A stretch of DNA of 10,300 bases from Erysipelotrichaceae bacterium (lineage in GTDB: Bacteria > Bacillota_I > Bacilli_A > Erysipelotrichales > Erysipelotrichaceae). The position numbers and the translations under genes were made by a program. The notes under the pieces are model-generated. The model ran no database searches. It had not been told where the DNA came from and saw nothing but the letters and a program-made list of their open reading frames with translations. The stretch covers positions 1-10,300 of the forward strand of contig JAILBD010000134.1 of the NCBI GenBank assembly GCA_024681275.1, read 5' to 3'. Positions 1 to 5,988 of this stretch are shown here, one piece after another (within the stretch, counting starts at the first letter, position 1; each line of letters opens with the position of its first letter).

Positions 1-1
1 A

Positions 2-799
2 GAGGCCAAGAAGGCCTGTCCGGAGAGACACTTCAATGCCGGCATCGCCGAATGCAACATGATGGGCATGGCTGCCGGTCTGGCCGCTTCAGGCAAGACG
101 GTATTCGCATCCTCATTTGCCATATTCGCTTCCGGAAGGGCCTTTGAGATCATCCGTAACTCCATCGCCTATCCGAAACTCAACGTCAAGGTCTGCGCGA
201 CCCATGCGGGCCTTTCGGTCGGCGAGGATGGGGCATCCCATCAGGCGATCGAGGATGTGGCGATCATGAGGGCCATCCCGAATATGAGAGTCTATGTGCC
301 TTGCGACCAGTATCAGACCAAGGCTTTGATCGACTATGTCGCGGCAACGGATGGTCCATGTTACGTCAGACTGGGCAGAGGCAAGGTCGAGGATGTCTAT
401 AACGAAAATACGGTATTTGATTTTGACAAGGTCGATGTCCTGAGAAAAGGGAACGGGGATGTCGTGCTCTTCGCCATGGGCCTGATGGTCCAGGAAGCCT
501 TAAAGGCTGCTGAAGAGCTGGATGCGACGGTCGTCAATGTCTCCTCCATCAAGCCTCTGGATGAAGAAAACATCCTGAAGCTTTTAAGAGAACACAAGAG
601 GGCCTATGCCCTGGAAGAACATTCCATCATCGGAGGCCTGTACTCCGCCATTGCGGAGGTCAAGGCAAGAACGGACATCGTCACGCCTTTGATCCCGATC
701 GGTGTCAATGATGTGTTCGGTGAATCAGGAAAGATGGCTGATGTCTTGAAGAAATACGGCTTGACCGCAGAGCATATCATCGAAGTGGTCAGAGGATAA
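2..799 (+). CDS. Transketolase, C-terminal subunit (5' partial)
   Basis: C-terminal half of a split, thiamine-diphosphate-dependent transketolase, which moves two-carbon ketol units between sugar phosphates in the pentose-phosphate pathway. The reading frame is open from base 2, so the gene starts outside the window; compared with the usual length of about 310 residues for this subunit, roughly 40 N-terminal residues are missing. Visible signatures are PERHFNAGIAECNMMGMAAG, whose GIAE glutamate is the family's cofactor-activating residue, then THAGLSVGEDGASHQ and a Transketolase_C domain from about GNGDVVLFAMG to the end. The usual Gln after GIAE is Cys here. The first in-frame ATG (59) lies inside the conserved motif and is not the real start. 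The N-terminal subunit is expected just upstream. The EIIA gene begins 14 bp downstream, so the two are probably co-transcribed, linking PTS uptake to pentose-phosphate metabolism. Confidence 0.93.
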   Translation, partial: EAKKACPERHFNAGIAECNMMGMAAGLAASGKTVFASSFAIFASGRAFEIIRNSIAYPKLNVKVCATHAGLSVGEDGASHQAIEDVAIMRAIPNMRVYVPCDQYQTKALIDYVAATDGPCYVRLGRGKVEDVYNENTVFDFDKVDVLRKGNGDVVLFAMGLMVQEALKAAEELDATVVNVSSIKPLDEENILKLLREHKRAYALEEHSIIGGLYSAIAEVKARTDIVTPLIPIGVNDVFGESGKMADVLKKYGLTAEHIIEVVRG

Positions 800-813
800 A
801 AAAGGAGAAAAAA

Positions 814-1227
814 ATGAAAGGTATCGTTTTGATGAGCCACGGCCCTCTGGCGGCCGGCATGTTTGAAGCCAGCAAGCTGTTCATGGGAGATGATATCCCG
901 CAGTACGGATATGTGTGCCTGAATGCTGAGAATTCCCCTGAGGAATTTGATGAGGCTCTGGCAGCCAGGATCAAGGAAGTCGACAGCGGCGAAGGCGTCA
1001 TCCTGATCGCCGATCTGATGGGCGGCACACCTTGCAACAGAGCCATGATGCTGTGCCTGCAGCCGGGGATCGAACTGATCGCCGGAATGAATCTGGCCAT
1101 CGTCCTGCAGCTGCTGGGCAATCGTCTCTCAGACAATTACGACATGAAAGAGCTGGAGACCGTCGGCAAGGATGGCGTGATCTATGTCAATCCGCTGATG
1201 CAGGCTGCCATGTCGGGTGAGGATTAG
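814..1227 (+). CDS. PTS mannose/fructose/sorbose-family EIIA
   Basis: Cytoplasmic EIIA protein of a mannose-family phosphotransferase system: it takes phosphate from HPr and passes it to EIIB. The 137 residues match the family's usual length for a free IIA domain. The N-terminal strand GIVLMSHGPLAAGM carries the phosphorylatable His9, and ILIADLMGGTPCN (63-75) holds the conserved Asp67 and the GGTP loop next to the active site, as in E. coli ManX. An AGGAG ribosome binding site (803-807) lies 6 nt before the ATG, and the gene follows the transketolase subunit by 14 bp, so it shares that transcript. Its IIC, IID and IIB partners lie further downstream in separate units. The sugar specificity cannot be read from EIIA. 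Confidence 0.94.
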   Translation: MKGIVLMSHGPLAAGMFEASKLFMGDDIPQYGYVCLNAENSPEEFDEALAARIKEVDSGEGVILIADLMGGTPCNRAMMLCLQPGIELIAGMNLAIVLQLLGNRLSDNYDMKELETVGKDGVIYVNPLMQAAMSGED

Positions 1228-1248
1228 TTAATAAAGGAAAAGATCGAT

Positions 1249-1284
1249 AAAGAGGCCGTTGCATGACTCGCAACAGCCTCTTTT
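1249..1284 (+). terminator. Rho-independent terminator after EIIA
   Basis: Hairpin with arms AAAGAGGC-C-GTTGC (1249-1262) and GCAAC-A-GCCTCTTT (1270-1283), a single C/A mismatch and a 7-nt loop, ending in TTTT. It lies 21 bp after the EIIA stop and closes the transketolase-EIIA transcript. The opposite strand also has a short U-rich end, so it could stop minus-strand readthrough as well. Confidence 0.88.
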
Positions 1285-1300
1285 CTTTGATCATGGGCAT

Positions 1301-1328
1301 GAGAAAAGGGCAGGTGATCCTGTCCTTT
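1301..1328 (-). terminator. Terminator of the minus-strand membrane protein gene
   Basis: On the minus strand the arms AAAGGACAGG and CCTGCCCTTT enclose the loop ATCA, with one A/C mismatch, followed by the tail TC. The 5' arm starts inside the stop codon of the gene. It stands back to back with the plus-strand terminator at 1249-1284, separating two convergent units. Confidence 0.7.
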
Positions 1329-1932
1329 ACTGTCTATTGGCTTCTTTGATGGAATCCTCGTATGTCTGAAGCATCAGACCGTCGTTGATGTAGGCGTTCA
1401 GGTATTTCGGTCTGAGCGCTTTTTCATAGTCGTCGACCAGAGGCTTGTATTCCGCGATCGAGGAGATGATGATGTTGGGAATGATCAGACAGTCGTCTTC
1501 CTTTCCTTCGACGTAGGTGACATAGACATCGCCTTTGGGGATCGATGTCTGATGCAGAGAGAACTTCTCGATGATCGAAGCTTCGTGTTTTTTCATGTCG
1601 TTGTCGTAGACGTCGACGTTCAGTTTCCAGAAGACATGATTCTTCAGGCGGGCGTCTCTGCCGAATCTGACGAAGGATCCGTCTTTGATCCTGGCCAAGG
1701 CCACGTCGCCGTTGGAGACGGCTTTGCGGATCAGGTTCCTGTCGGCATTCAGGTCGTAGTAGGAGAAGATGCCGTTGATCAATAGCAGGAAGAGGACGAA
1801 GCAGACGATGACGGGGATCTTGTGTGCGATCCACTTCTCTCTGTATACCAGAAGGGCGATGACGCCGCATAACTCGGCCAGGACGGTGATGCCCAGCAAT
1901 AATGTTGATCTTTTATATAGTTTGAGCTGCAT
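1327..1932 (-). CDS. Two-helix membrane protein of unknown function
   Basis: I do not recognise this 201-residue protein. Two hydrophobic helices are visible (about 10-29 and 38-58), followed by a soluble region with strand-like alternation (about 75-155) and a charged, probably helical tail. The stretch ending IPKGDVYVTYVEGKEDDCLIIPN vaguely resembles the small beta-barrel domains found after membrane helices in DUF3592-like proteins, but this is weak. I chose the start at 1932 rather than the upstream in-frame ATG at 1962: an AAAGGA site lies 7 nt before 1932, whereas nothing like a ribosome binding site precedes 1962, and the extended -10 element (1953-1961) overlaps the 1962 codon, so that codon would not be transcribed. 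It is divergent from the PTS IIC gene and shares its regulatory region. Confidence 0.75.
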   Translation of the reverse strand: MQLKLYKRSTLLLGITVLAELCGVIALLVYREKWIAHKIPVIVCFVLFLLLINGIFSYYDLNADRNLIRKAVSNGDVALARIKDGSFVRFGRDARLKNHVFWKLNVDVYDNDMKKHEASIIEKFSLHQTSIPKGDVYVTYVEGKEDDCLIIPNIIISSIAEYKPLVDDYEKALRPKYLNAYINDGLMLQTYEDSIKEANRQ

Positions 1933-1952
1933 AATTCGTTTCCTTTTCTTTG

Positions 1953-1961
1953 ATTGTAGCA
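1953..1961 (-). promoter_or_regulatory. Extended -10 promoter for the minus-strand membrane protein
   Basis: The minus strand reads TGCTACAAT, an extended -10 element with no good -35. Transcription would start near 1946, giving a leader of about 14 nt that just includes the AAAGGA ribosome binding site of the gene starting at 1932. Confidence 0.55.
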
Positions 1962-1991
1962 TTTGTTTTGGGACTTGTGCGAAATACAGGT

Positions 1992-2013
1992 ACGATTATG
2001 TGACGATTATGTG
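1992..2013 (+). promoter_or_regulatory. Tandem 11-bp direct repeat, candidate activator box
   Basis: ACGATTATGTG occurs twice in perfect tandem (1992-2002 and 2003-2013), ending 7 bp before the -35 box of the IIC-IID promoter. An 11-bp period puts both copies on the same face of the helix, as in binding sites for OmpR/PhoB-type response regulators. The repeat is seen directly; the regulator is inferred. Confidence 0.55.
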
Positions 2014-2020
2014 AAAATGG

Positions 2021-2049
2021 TTGAAATAAGGTTTTTATTGTCCTACAAT
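2021..2049 (+). promoter_or_regulatory. Sigma-A promoter of PTS IIC-IID
   Basis: TTGAAA (2021-2026), a 17-bp spacer and TACAAT (2044-2049). The expected start near 2056 leaves a leader of about 23 nt, containing AAGGAGG (2058-2064) upstream of the IIC start codon. Confidence 0.85.
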
Positions 2050-2078
2050 CAAGTTATAAGGAGGTTCATAAATAATAT

Positions 2079-2804
2079 ATGAGCAATTTAATGTTAGGCA
2101 TAATTCTGGGTCTCTGGTCAGGTGTGGCTATGGTCCTGAATTTGTCTGGTTTAGGTGTTCGTACGCCTATCATCACGGGACTTCTTGCCGGTCTTTGTGT
2201 CGGTAATGTTCCGATGGGCTTACAGGTCGGCTCAGTCATGCTGATCAACAGCTTAGGCTTCTATACTTATGGTGGTGCTACGATTCCTGACTTCATTACT
2301 GGTTCTATCTTCGGTACAGTCGTCGGTGCTAAGACAGGCAACGTCGATGCAGGTATCGTCGTAGCACAGGGTATCGCCCTTCTGATGTCCGAAATGGATA
2401 TCCTGGGTCGTGCTTCTACGACAGTCTTCCAGCACTTAGGTGAAAGCGCTCTTGCTCAGAACAACATTCCTAAGTTCGAAAGATACACCCTCATGGGTAC
2501 TCTGCCTTGGGCTTTATCAAGAATGCTTCCAGTCGTTCTTGGCATGGTCCTGATCGACAACGTTGTTGCTTTGACGAACTTCGCTACCAGCATTCAGTGG
2601 GTCGCTAACGGCTTGGCAGTCGTTGGTAAGACTTTACCGGCTGTCGGTTTCGCTTTACTGTTATCCTACATGGATCTCAAGAAATACTGGCCATTCTTCA
2701 TCATCGGCTTCGTTCTTTACGCTTACGCCGGAATGGGCACAGTAGCTCTTGCTTTAGTTGGTTTAGCAGCAGCAAGTTTCTTTGTTAAGGGAGGTGCTCA
2801 ATAA
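2079..2804 (+). CDS. PTS mannose/fructose/sorbose-family EIIC
   Basis: Integral membrane permease subunit of the mannose-family PTS; with IID it forms the sugar channel in the cytoplasmic membrane. The 241 residues are nearly all hydrophobic helices with short loops. The segment TGLLAGLCVGNVPMGLQVGS (33-52), followed by GFYTYGGATIPD, is typical of ManY/SorA-type IIC proteins, which are about 240-270 residues long. The frame is closed by TAA at 2073, so ATG 2079 is the earliest possible start, although its AAGGAGG site lies 14 nt away, farther than normal. The stop overlaps the IID start by one base (TAATG), indicating translational coupling. Codons ending in T or A (GCT, GGT, TTA, CTT) are commoner than in neighbouring genes, suggesting high expression. 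The substrate is unknown. Confidence 0.95.
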   Translation: MSNLMLGIILGLWSGVAMVLNLSGLGVRTPIITGLLAGLCVGNVPMGLQVGSVMLINSLGFYTYGGATIPDFITGSIFGTVVGAKTGNVDAGIVVAQGIALLMSEMDILGRASTTVFQHLGESALAQNNIPKFERYTLMGTLPWALSRMLPVVLGMVLIDNVVALTNFATSIQWVANGLAVVGKTLPAVGFALLLSYMDLKKYWPFFIIGFVLYAYAGMGTVALALVGLAAASFFVKGGAQ

Positions 2805-3619
2805 TGTCTAAAAAGTTAACACAAGCCGCTTTAAAGAAGGCATGCTCCAGACATAACTGGGCTTTACAGTGGTGCTGGAACTATGAAAAGATGCAGGCCG
2901 CAGGTTATGCATATGCAATGGTTCCGGTCGTAAAAGAATTATACGATGGCAACGAAGAACAGTGCAGACAGCTTGAAAGACACATGCAGTTCTATAACAC
3001 GCACCCGGGTGCATCAGCTCTGATCGCCGGTGCAGGTGTTGCTCTTGAAGAAGCAGGTCAGCCGGAAGTTCACGACAACCTGAAGGTCGCCCTGATGGGT
3101 CCTTTGGCTGGTATCGGTGATACGATCCAGGCAGTCCTGGTCACTCCTCCATTCAACATCATCGCTGCAGGTCTGGCAAGCGAGGGCAGCGCGATCGGCG
3201 CTATCCTGGCTTCTACACTTCCTGTTCTGGCATTGTTCCTGCTCAGATGGCCATTATTCAACTATGGTTACAGACAGGGCGCTAATGTCATCAACGATGT
3301 TGCAGGTGCTGGTACGATCGACAAGCTCCAGGTCGGTGCTAACATCCTCGGTGTCACTGTCATGGGTGGCTTCGTTCCTTCCATGATCGGTGCTAAATTA
3401 CCTGTCAAATTAGGTAAAGACCTGACGATCGACGGTGCAACTGTCGAGGCCAAGACTTTACAGCAGGTATTGGATGCTATCTTCCCATGCCTGGTTCCTC
3501 TTGCATTGACGTTTGGCTGCTACTACCTGATCAAGGTCAGAAAGATGTCTCCGTTACATGTCATCCTGATCTTATTCGTAGTCGCATTCGTCTTAGGTGC
3601 ATTAGGCTGGATGGCTTAA
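2804..3619 (+). CDS. PTS mannose/fructose/sorbose-family EIID
   Basis: Second membrane subunit of the same PTS, unique to the mannose family and required with IIC for transport. The 271 residues fit the usual length. The N-terminal cytoplasmic part ends in the family signature NTHPGASALIAGAGVALEE (65-83), followed by LMGPLAGIGDTI (97-108); membrane helices follow at about 125-150, 175-195 and 225-270. The start overlaps the IIC stop by one base and is served by AAGGGAGG within the IIC 3' end, so the two proteins are probably made in equal amounts. A strong terminator follows 23 bp after the stop, which cuts this pair off from the EIIB gene downstream. Confidence 0.95.
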   Translation: MSKKLTQAALKKACSRHNWALQWCWNYEKMQAAGYAYAMVPVVKELYDGNEEQCRQLERHMQFYNTHPGASALIAGAGVALEEAGQPEVHDNLKVALMGPLAGIGDTIQAVLVTPPFNIIAAGLASEGSAIGAILASTLPVLALFLLRWPLFNYGYRQGANVINDVAGAGTIDKLQVGANILGVTVMGGFVPSMIGAKLPVKLGKDLTIDGATVEAKTLQQVLDAIFPCLVPLALTFGCYYLIKVRKMSPLHVILILFVVAFVLGALGWMA

Positions 3620-3642
3620 TCCTAAAAACCGGAAAAATGATG

Positions 3643-3674
3643 ACGCAGGATCTGATGATCCTGCGTTTTCTTTT
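3643..3674 (+). terminator. Rho-independent terminator after IID
   Basis: Perfect 10-bp stem ACGCAGGATC (3643-3652) and GATCCTGCGT (3657-3666) with the loop TGAT, followed by TTTCTTTT. It separates IIC-IID from EIIB. Confidence 0.92.
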
Positions 3675-3684
3675 GCATGTATTA

Positions 3685-3715
3685 TTGATGTAAGCGCTTA
3701 ATCGGGTGTTATAAT
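3685..3715 (+). promoter_or_regulatory. Promoter of the EIIB gene
   Basis: Extended -10 TGTTATAAT (3707-3715) with TTGATG (3685-3690) as a possible -35 at a long 19-bp spacing. The expected start near 3722 is immediately followed by the GGAGG ribosome binding site (3723-3727), which lies 9 nt before the EIIB ATG. Confidence 0.75.
3688..3703 (+). promoter_or_regulatory. cre-like CcpA operator at the EIIB promoter
   Basis: ATGTAAGCGCTTAATC contains the perfect palindrome TAAGCGCTTA and matches the cre consensus WTGNAANCGNWWNCAW at 13 of 16 positions; the last three differ. It lies in the -35 and spacer region, a position expected to block RNA polymerase, so glucose repression of EIIB is likely. 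Confidence 0.6.
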
Positions 3716-3736
3716 GATAAATGGAGGTACCTATTC

Positions 3737-4222
3737 ATGATTAAACATTTAAGAATCGACAATAGACTGATACATGGTCAGGTAGCTGTTACCTGGATGA
3801 ATTCGATCGGTGCGGATAAGATCATCGTCTGTAATGATAAAGTAGCGGCAGACCCTATCCAGAAGATGGCTTTGCCTATGGCTGCAAGAGGCAATACCGT
3901 TTATGTGTTCTCGATCGATGAGACGATCAAATATGCGAAAGAGCATCCGGAAGAGACGATGTTCGTCATCTGCAAGTTCCCGACAGATGCATTGGCGATC
4001 CTTGAATCAGGTCTGGAAGTACAGGATGTCAACGTAGGCAACGCTGCTCCGATCCAGGGCACGACTTACAAGATGGTCACGAAGTCCATCGCTGTCACGG
4101 AAGATGATGCGAAATGCTATCGCAAGATCGCTGAGATGAGAGGCGGCGTCCTTACCAGCAGACTGACGACGATGAATGAGACGGAGAACTTCCTGGATCT
4201 TCTGGCTAAGAACGGTCTGTAA
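3737..4222 (+). CDS. PTS mannose/fructose/sorbose-family EIIB
   Basis: Cytoplasmic EIIB protein that takes phosphate from EIIA and transfers it to the sugar carried by IIC-IID. The 161 residues match a complete free-standing IIB domain. The N-terminal motif IDNRLIHGQVAVTW contains the phosphorylatable His13, and the next strand reads KIIVCNDKVAADP, as in the family. GGAGG lies 9 nt before the ATG. Unlike in most mannose-family operons, EIIB has its own promoter with a cre box and is fenced by terminators on both sides, so its level can be set separately from the membrane subunits. It presumably works with the IIC-IID pair just upstream and the EIIA at 814-1227. Sugar specificity cannot be judged from the sequence alone. 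Confidence 0.95.
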   Translation: MIKHLRIDNRLIHGQVAVTWMNSIGADKIIVCNDKVAADPIQKMALPMAARGNTVYVFSIDETIKYAKEHPEETMFVICKFPTDALAILESGLEVQDVNVGNAAPIQGTTYKMVTKSIAVTEDDAKCYRKIAEMRGGVLTSRLTTMNETENFLDLLAKNGL

Positions 4223-4237
4223 AGAGGATATATGATC

Positions 4238-4265
4238 AGGCGGCCGGGATCCGGCTGCCTTTTTT
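4238..4265 (+). terminator. Rho-independent terminator after EIIB
   Basis: GC-rich hairpin with arms AGGCGGCCGG and CCGGCTGCCT (one G-T pair) and a 3-nt loop, followed by a six-T run, 15 bp after the EIIB stop. Confidence 0.9.
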
Positions 4266-4273
4266 AATGAGTT

Positions 4274-4804
4274 ATGGAAAAAGAAAAGATCAGATACATT
4301 CCTGTCGAAGATTGCAAGAGCGAAGGCAACTTTGTGAAAGCGATCTGTTTCAAGCCCAAGAAGGCGCCCGTGGTCGCATTGGTCACAGGGGGGCTGCTGA
4401 TGATACCGAACAACATGATCTGCAGGCTCCTGGGTGTTTTTTTCATCTTCATGGCTTTTGCGGTCATGAAGCTCGTCCGGGATTTCAAGGTCATGGATAT
4501 CTTCGATCAGGGGGTCGAGTTCTATGGGGACGAGGAGGCTAGGACGGCTTGTTTCGTTCCTTTCGGGCAGATCGAGAGCTGGAATGTCGAACATGAGAAC
4601 GGTCACGACACGGTCGAATTCGTCCTGTCGGATGGGACAAGGATCATCAAGGATACCTTTGAGGCGGATAAGGCTTACAAGGCCCTTTACAGTCTGGTGA
4701 AGGAGAAGGATCTCAAATACATCAAGGCGATGAAGGATCGCGAGAAGCCTCTTTCGTTTCCGGATGCGATGAAGAATATCAGGGAATCGTTTAAAAAGAA
4801 ATAG
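4274..4804 (+). CDS. Small membrane protein with a PH-like C-terminal region
   Basis: Unrecognised 176-residue protein. Residues 31-66 form a hydrophobic hairpin of two membrane segments split by IPNNM; the rest (about 72-145) has the strand pattern and final helix of small bacterial PH-like domains seen in membrane proteins: DQGVEFYGDEE, then VPFGQIESWNVE, then VEFVLSDGTRIIKDTF, then a helix. The tail is lysine-rich. No ribosome binding site precedes the ATG, and the frame is closed by TGA at 4268, so no earlier start exists; the six-T terminator of EIIB ends 8 bp upstream. Expression probably depends on readthrough and possibly on translation restarting from a tiny upstream frame (4232-4267). 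It converges on the ceramidase-like gene and shares its terminator. Function unknown. Confidence 0.75.
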   Translation: MEKEKIRYIPVEDCKSEGNFVKAICFKPKKAPVVALVTGGLLMIPNNMICRLLGVFFIFMAFAVMKLVRDFKVMDIFDQGVEFYGDEEARTACFVPFGQIESWNVEHENGHDTVEFVLSDGTRIIKDTFEADKAYKALYSLVKEKDLKYIKAMKDREKPLSFPDAMKNIRESFKKK

Positions 4805-4824
4805 TATTGAACTATTTCTTTTTA
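4792..4824. terminator. Shared bidirectional terminator
   Basis: A perfect 14-bp AT-rich stem, TAAAAAGAAATAGT (4792-4805) paired with ACTATTTCTTTTTA (4811-4824) around the loop ATTGA. It works in both directions, because each arm supplies the U-tract for one strand, and it contains the stop codons of both convergent genes. Confidence 0.82.
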
Positions 4825-5988
4825 TATGTTTTGAATGACGGAGATGATCTTTTCTTTCGTTTCTTTGGTCAGGGTGTCGGTGAACATCTCGTAGGTGATG
4901 TATTGAAAGTCGATCGGCAGGACGTATGGTCCATAGCCGTTGGAGTAGCTGACCAGGAGTTTCCTGTCGAGGTCGATGCAATCCATGTAGGCGGAAAAGA
5001 TCTCGTTGGGGAAGAAGACCAGTCTGATGCTGCCCAGATCCAGGGCGGCGATCTGCGCTTCCCTGATGAGTTTTCCGAAGATCTGATTGGCTGCTTTTTC
5101 CAGTTTCTGTCTTTCGATCTGACCGAGCCGGATGGTCTCCATCTCCCTTTCCGAGAGGTCTGAGCGGATGTTTGAGAGATCGATCGGCTTGAATTCGTGA
5201 TCGTAGCTGATGGTTTCGGCCTTGTAGGAGAGCCTGAGCGGAACCCTTTCTTTCTCTTCTTTCATCAGGCCAAGGATCTGTTCACAGAGGGCATCGCCCA
5301 GTTTCGTGAGGGCTTCATAATCCTGCCCATCTCTGACAAAGCGCGAGGAGATGTCTCCCGCTGCGCCCTGCAGGAAAGTGTGATCGCGATCCGGGAAGCT
5401 GTCTTCCAGTTTCTTCAGGACATAGCCCGGGTATTCCGCCGAGAAATAGGGCACGTTGGCCTGCAGGATGGTCGGATGGCAGTTGTAGTAGATGATGTTG
5501 AGGAAGTTGTGATCTTTTTCGTAGAAGCGGATCAGTGCCAGCGTCTCGTTTCCGGTCTCGTAGCCGGAGATCCTCGATCTTCCGATCGCGGTCGAGTGGA
5601 TGCGCTGATAGGTCGTCGTGACATCATCCAATTCGCGGTACTCCATCTCAGGCGTTTCTTTGCAGAGCAGGTCGAAGAGGTATTCCACGTATTCCGGATC
5701 CCTGACGCTGTTGGCGTAGTGGGTGTGGGTGGTGGAGGTGATGACACGGATCCTTTTGTCCTGGCAGACTTCCTGCAGCTTTTCTTCCAGCATGTCGCGG
5801 TGTTTCTTGTCGAAGGCCAGCAGGTCCATGGAGTAGTGGATGAGCCAGAGGTCTTCCGTTTTGAATGCCGTCACTCTGGCGTAGAGGTGATCGTGATAGT
5901 CGAAGAGCTTTTCTGTCTGGCAGGAATGTCCGCACTGGGTCGTGGGAAACGGGGATTCGATGTTTATCTTTCTGAAACTGTACTGCAT
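4822..5988 (-). CDS. Short neutral/alkaline ceramidase-like amidohydrolase
   Basis: Member of the neutral/alkaline non-lysosomal ceramidase family (Zn-dependent N-acyl amide hydrolases), 388 residues instead of the roughly 650-700 of true ceramidases. The N-terminal pattern, HDHLYARVTAF followed by IHYSMDLLAFD, is typical of the family. All four zinc-ligand positions known from the Pseudomonas enzyme appear present: His88 in TSTTHTHYAN, His171 in YYNCHPT, Glu329 in FFPNE and Tyr352 in NGYGPYVLP. QGAAGDISSRF (207-217) is another family block. No signal peptide and no C-terminal Ig-like domain are visible, so the enzyme is probably cytoplasmic, and a sphingolipid substrate is doubtful; small amides are more likely. 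The start at 5988 is fixed by AGAGGAGG directly upstream; the frame stays open to 6264, but only inside the preceding HAD gene. It overlaps that gene by 25 bp and is last in a three-gene operon. Confidence 0.8.
   Translation of the reverse strand: MQYSFRKINIESPFPTTQCGHSCQTEKLFDYHDHLYARVTAFKTEDLWLIHYSMDLLAFDKKHRDMLEEKLQEVCQDKRIRVITSTTHTHYANSVRDPEYVEYLFDLLCKETPEMEYRELDDVTTTYQRIHSTAIGRSRISGYETGNETLALIRFYEKDHNFLNIIYYNCHPTILQANVPYFSAEYPGYVLKKLEDSFPDRDHTFLQGAAGDISSRFVRDGQDYEALTKLGDALCEQILGLMKEEKERVPLRLSYKAETISYDHEFKPIDLSNIRSDLSEREMETIRLGQIERQKLEKAANQIFGKLIREAQIAALDLGSIRLVFFPNEIFSAYMDCIDLDRKLLVSYSNGYGPYVLPIDFQYITYEMFTDTLTKETKEKIISVIQNI

Noticed and set aside
59..61. Internal ATG as the start of the transketolase subunit
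   Set aside because: The conserved PERHFNAGIAE segment lies upstream in the same frame, so the gene begins before the window.
1285..1300. Possible small RNA between the back-to-back terminators
   Set aside because: The interval is too short, and both hairpins are explained as terminators of the flanking genes.
1933..1962. Ten-residue N-terminal extension of the minus-strand membrane protein
   Set aside because: The ATG at 1962 has no ribosome binding site and overlaps the extended -10 element, so it should not be in the transcript.
4007..4981. 324-residue open frame on the minus strand
   Set aside because: It lies antisense to EIIB and the 4274 membrane protein, has low-complexity Arg/His/Asp-rich content typical of a shadow frame, and crosses two clear terminators.
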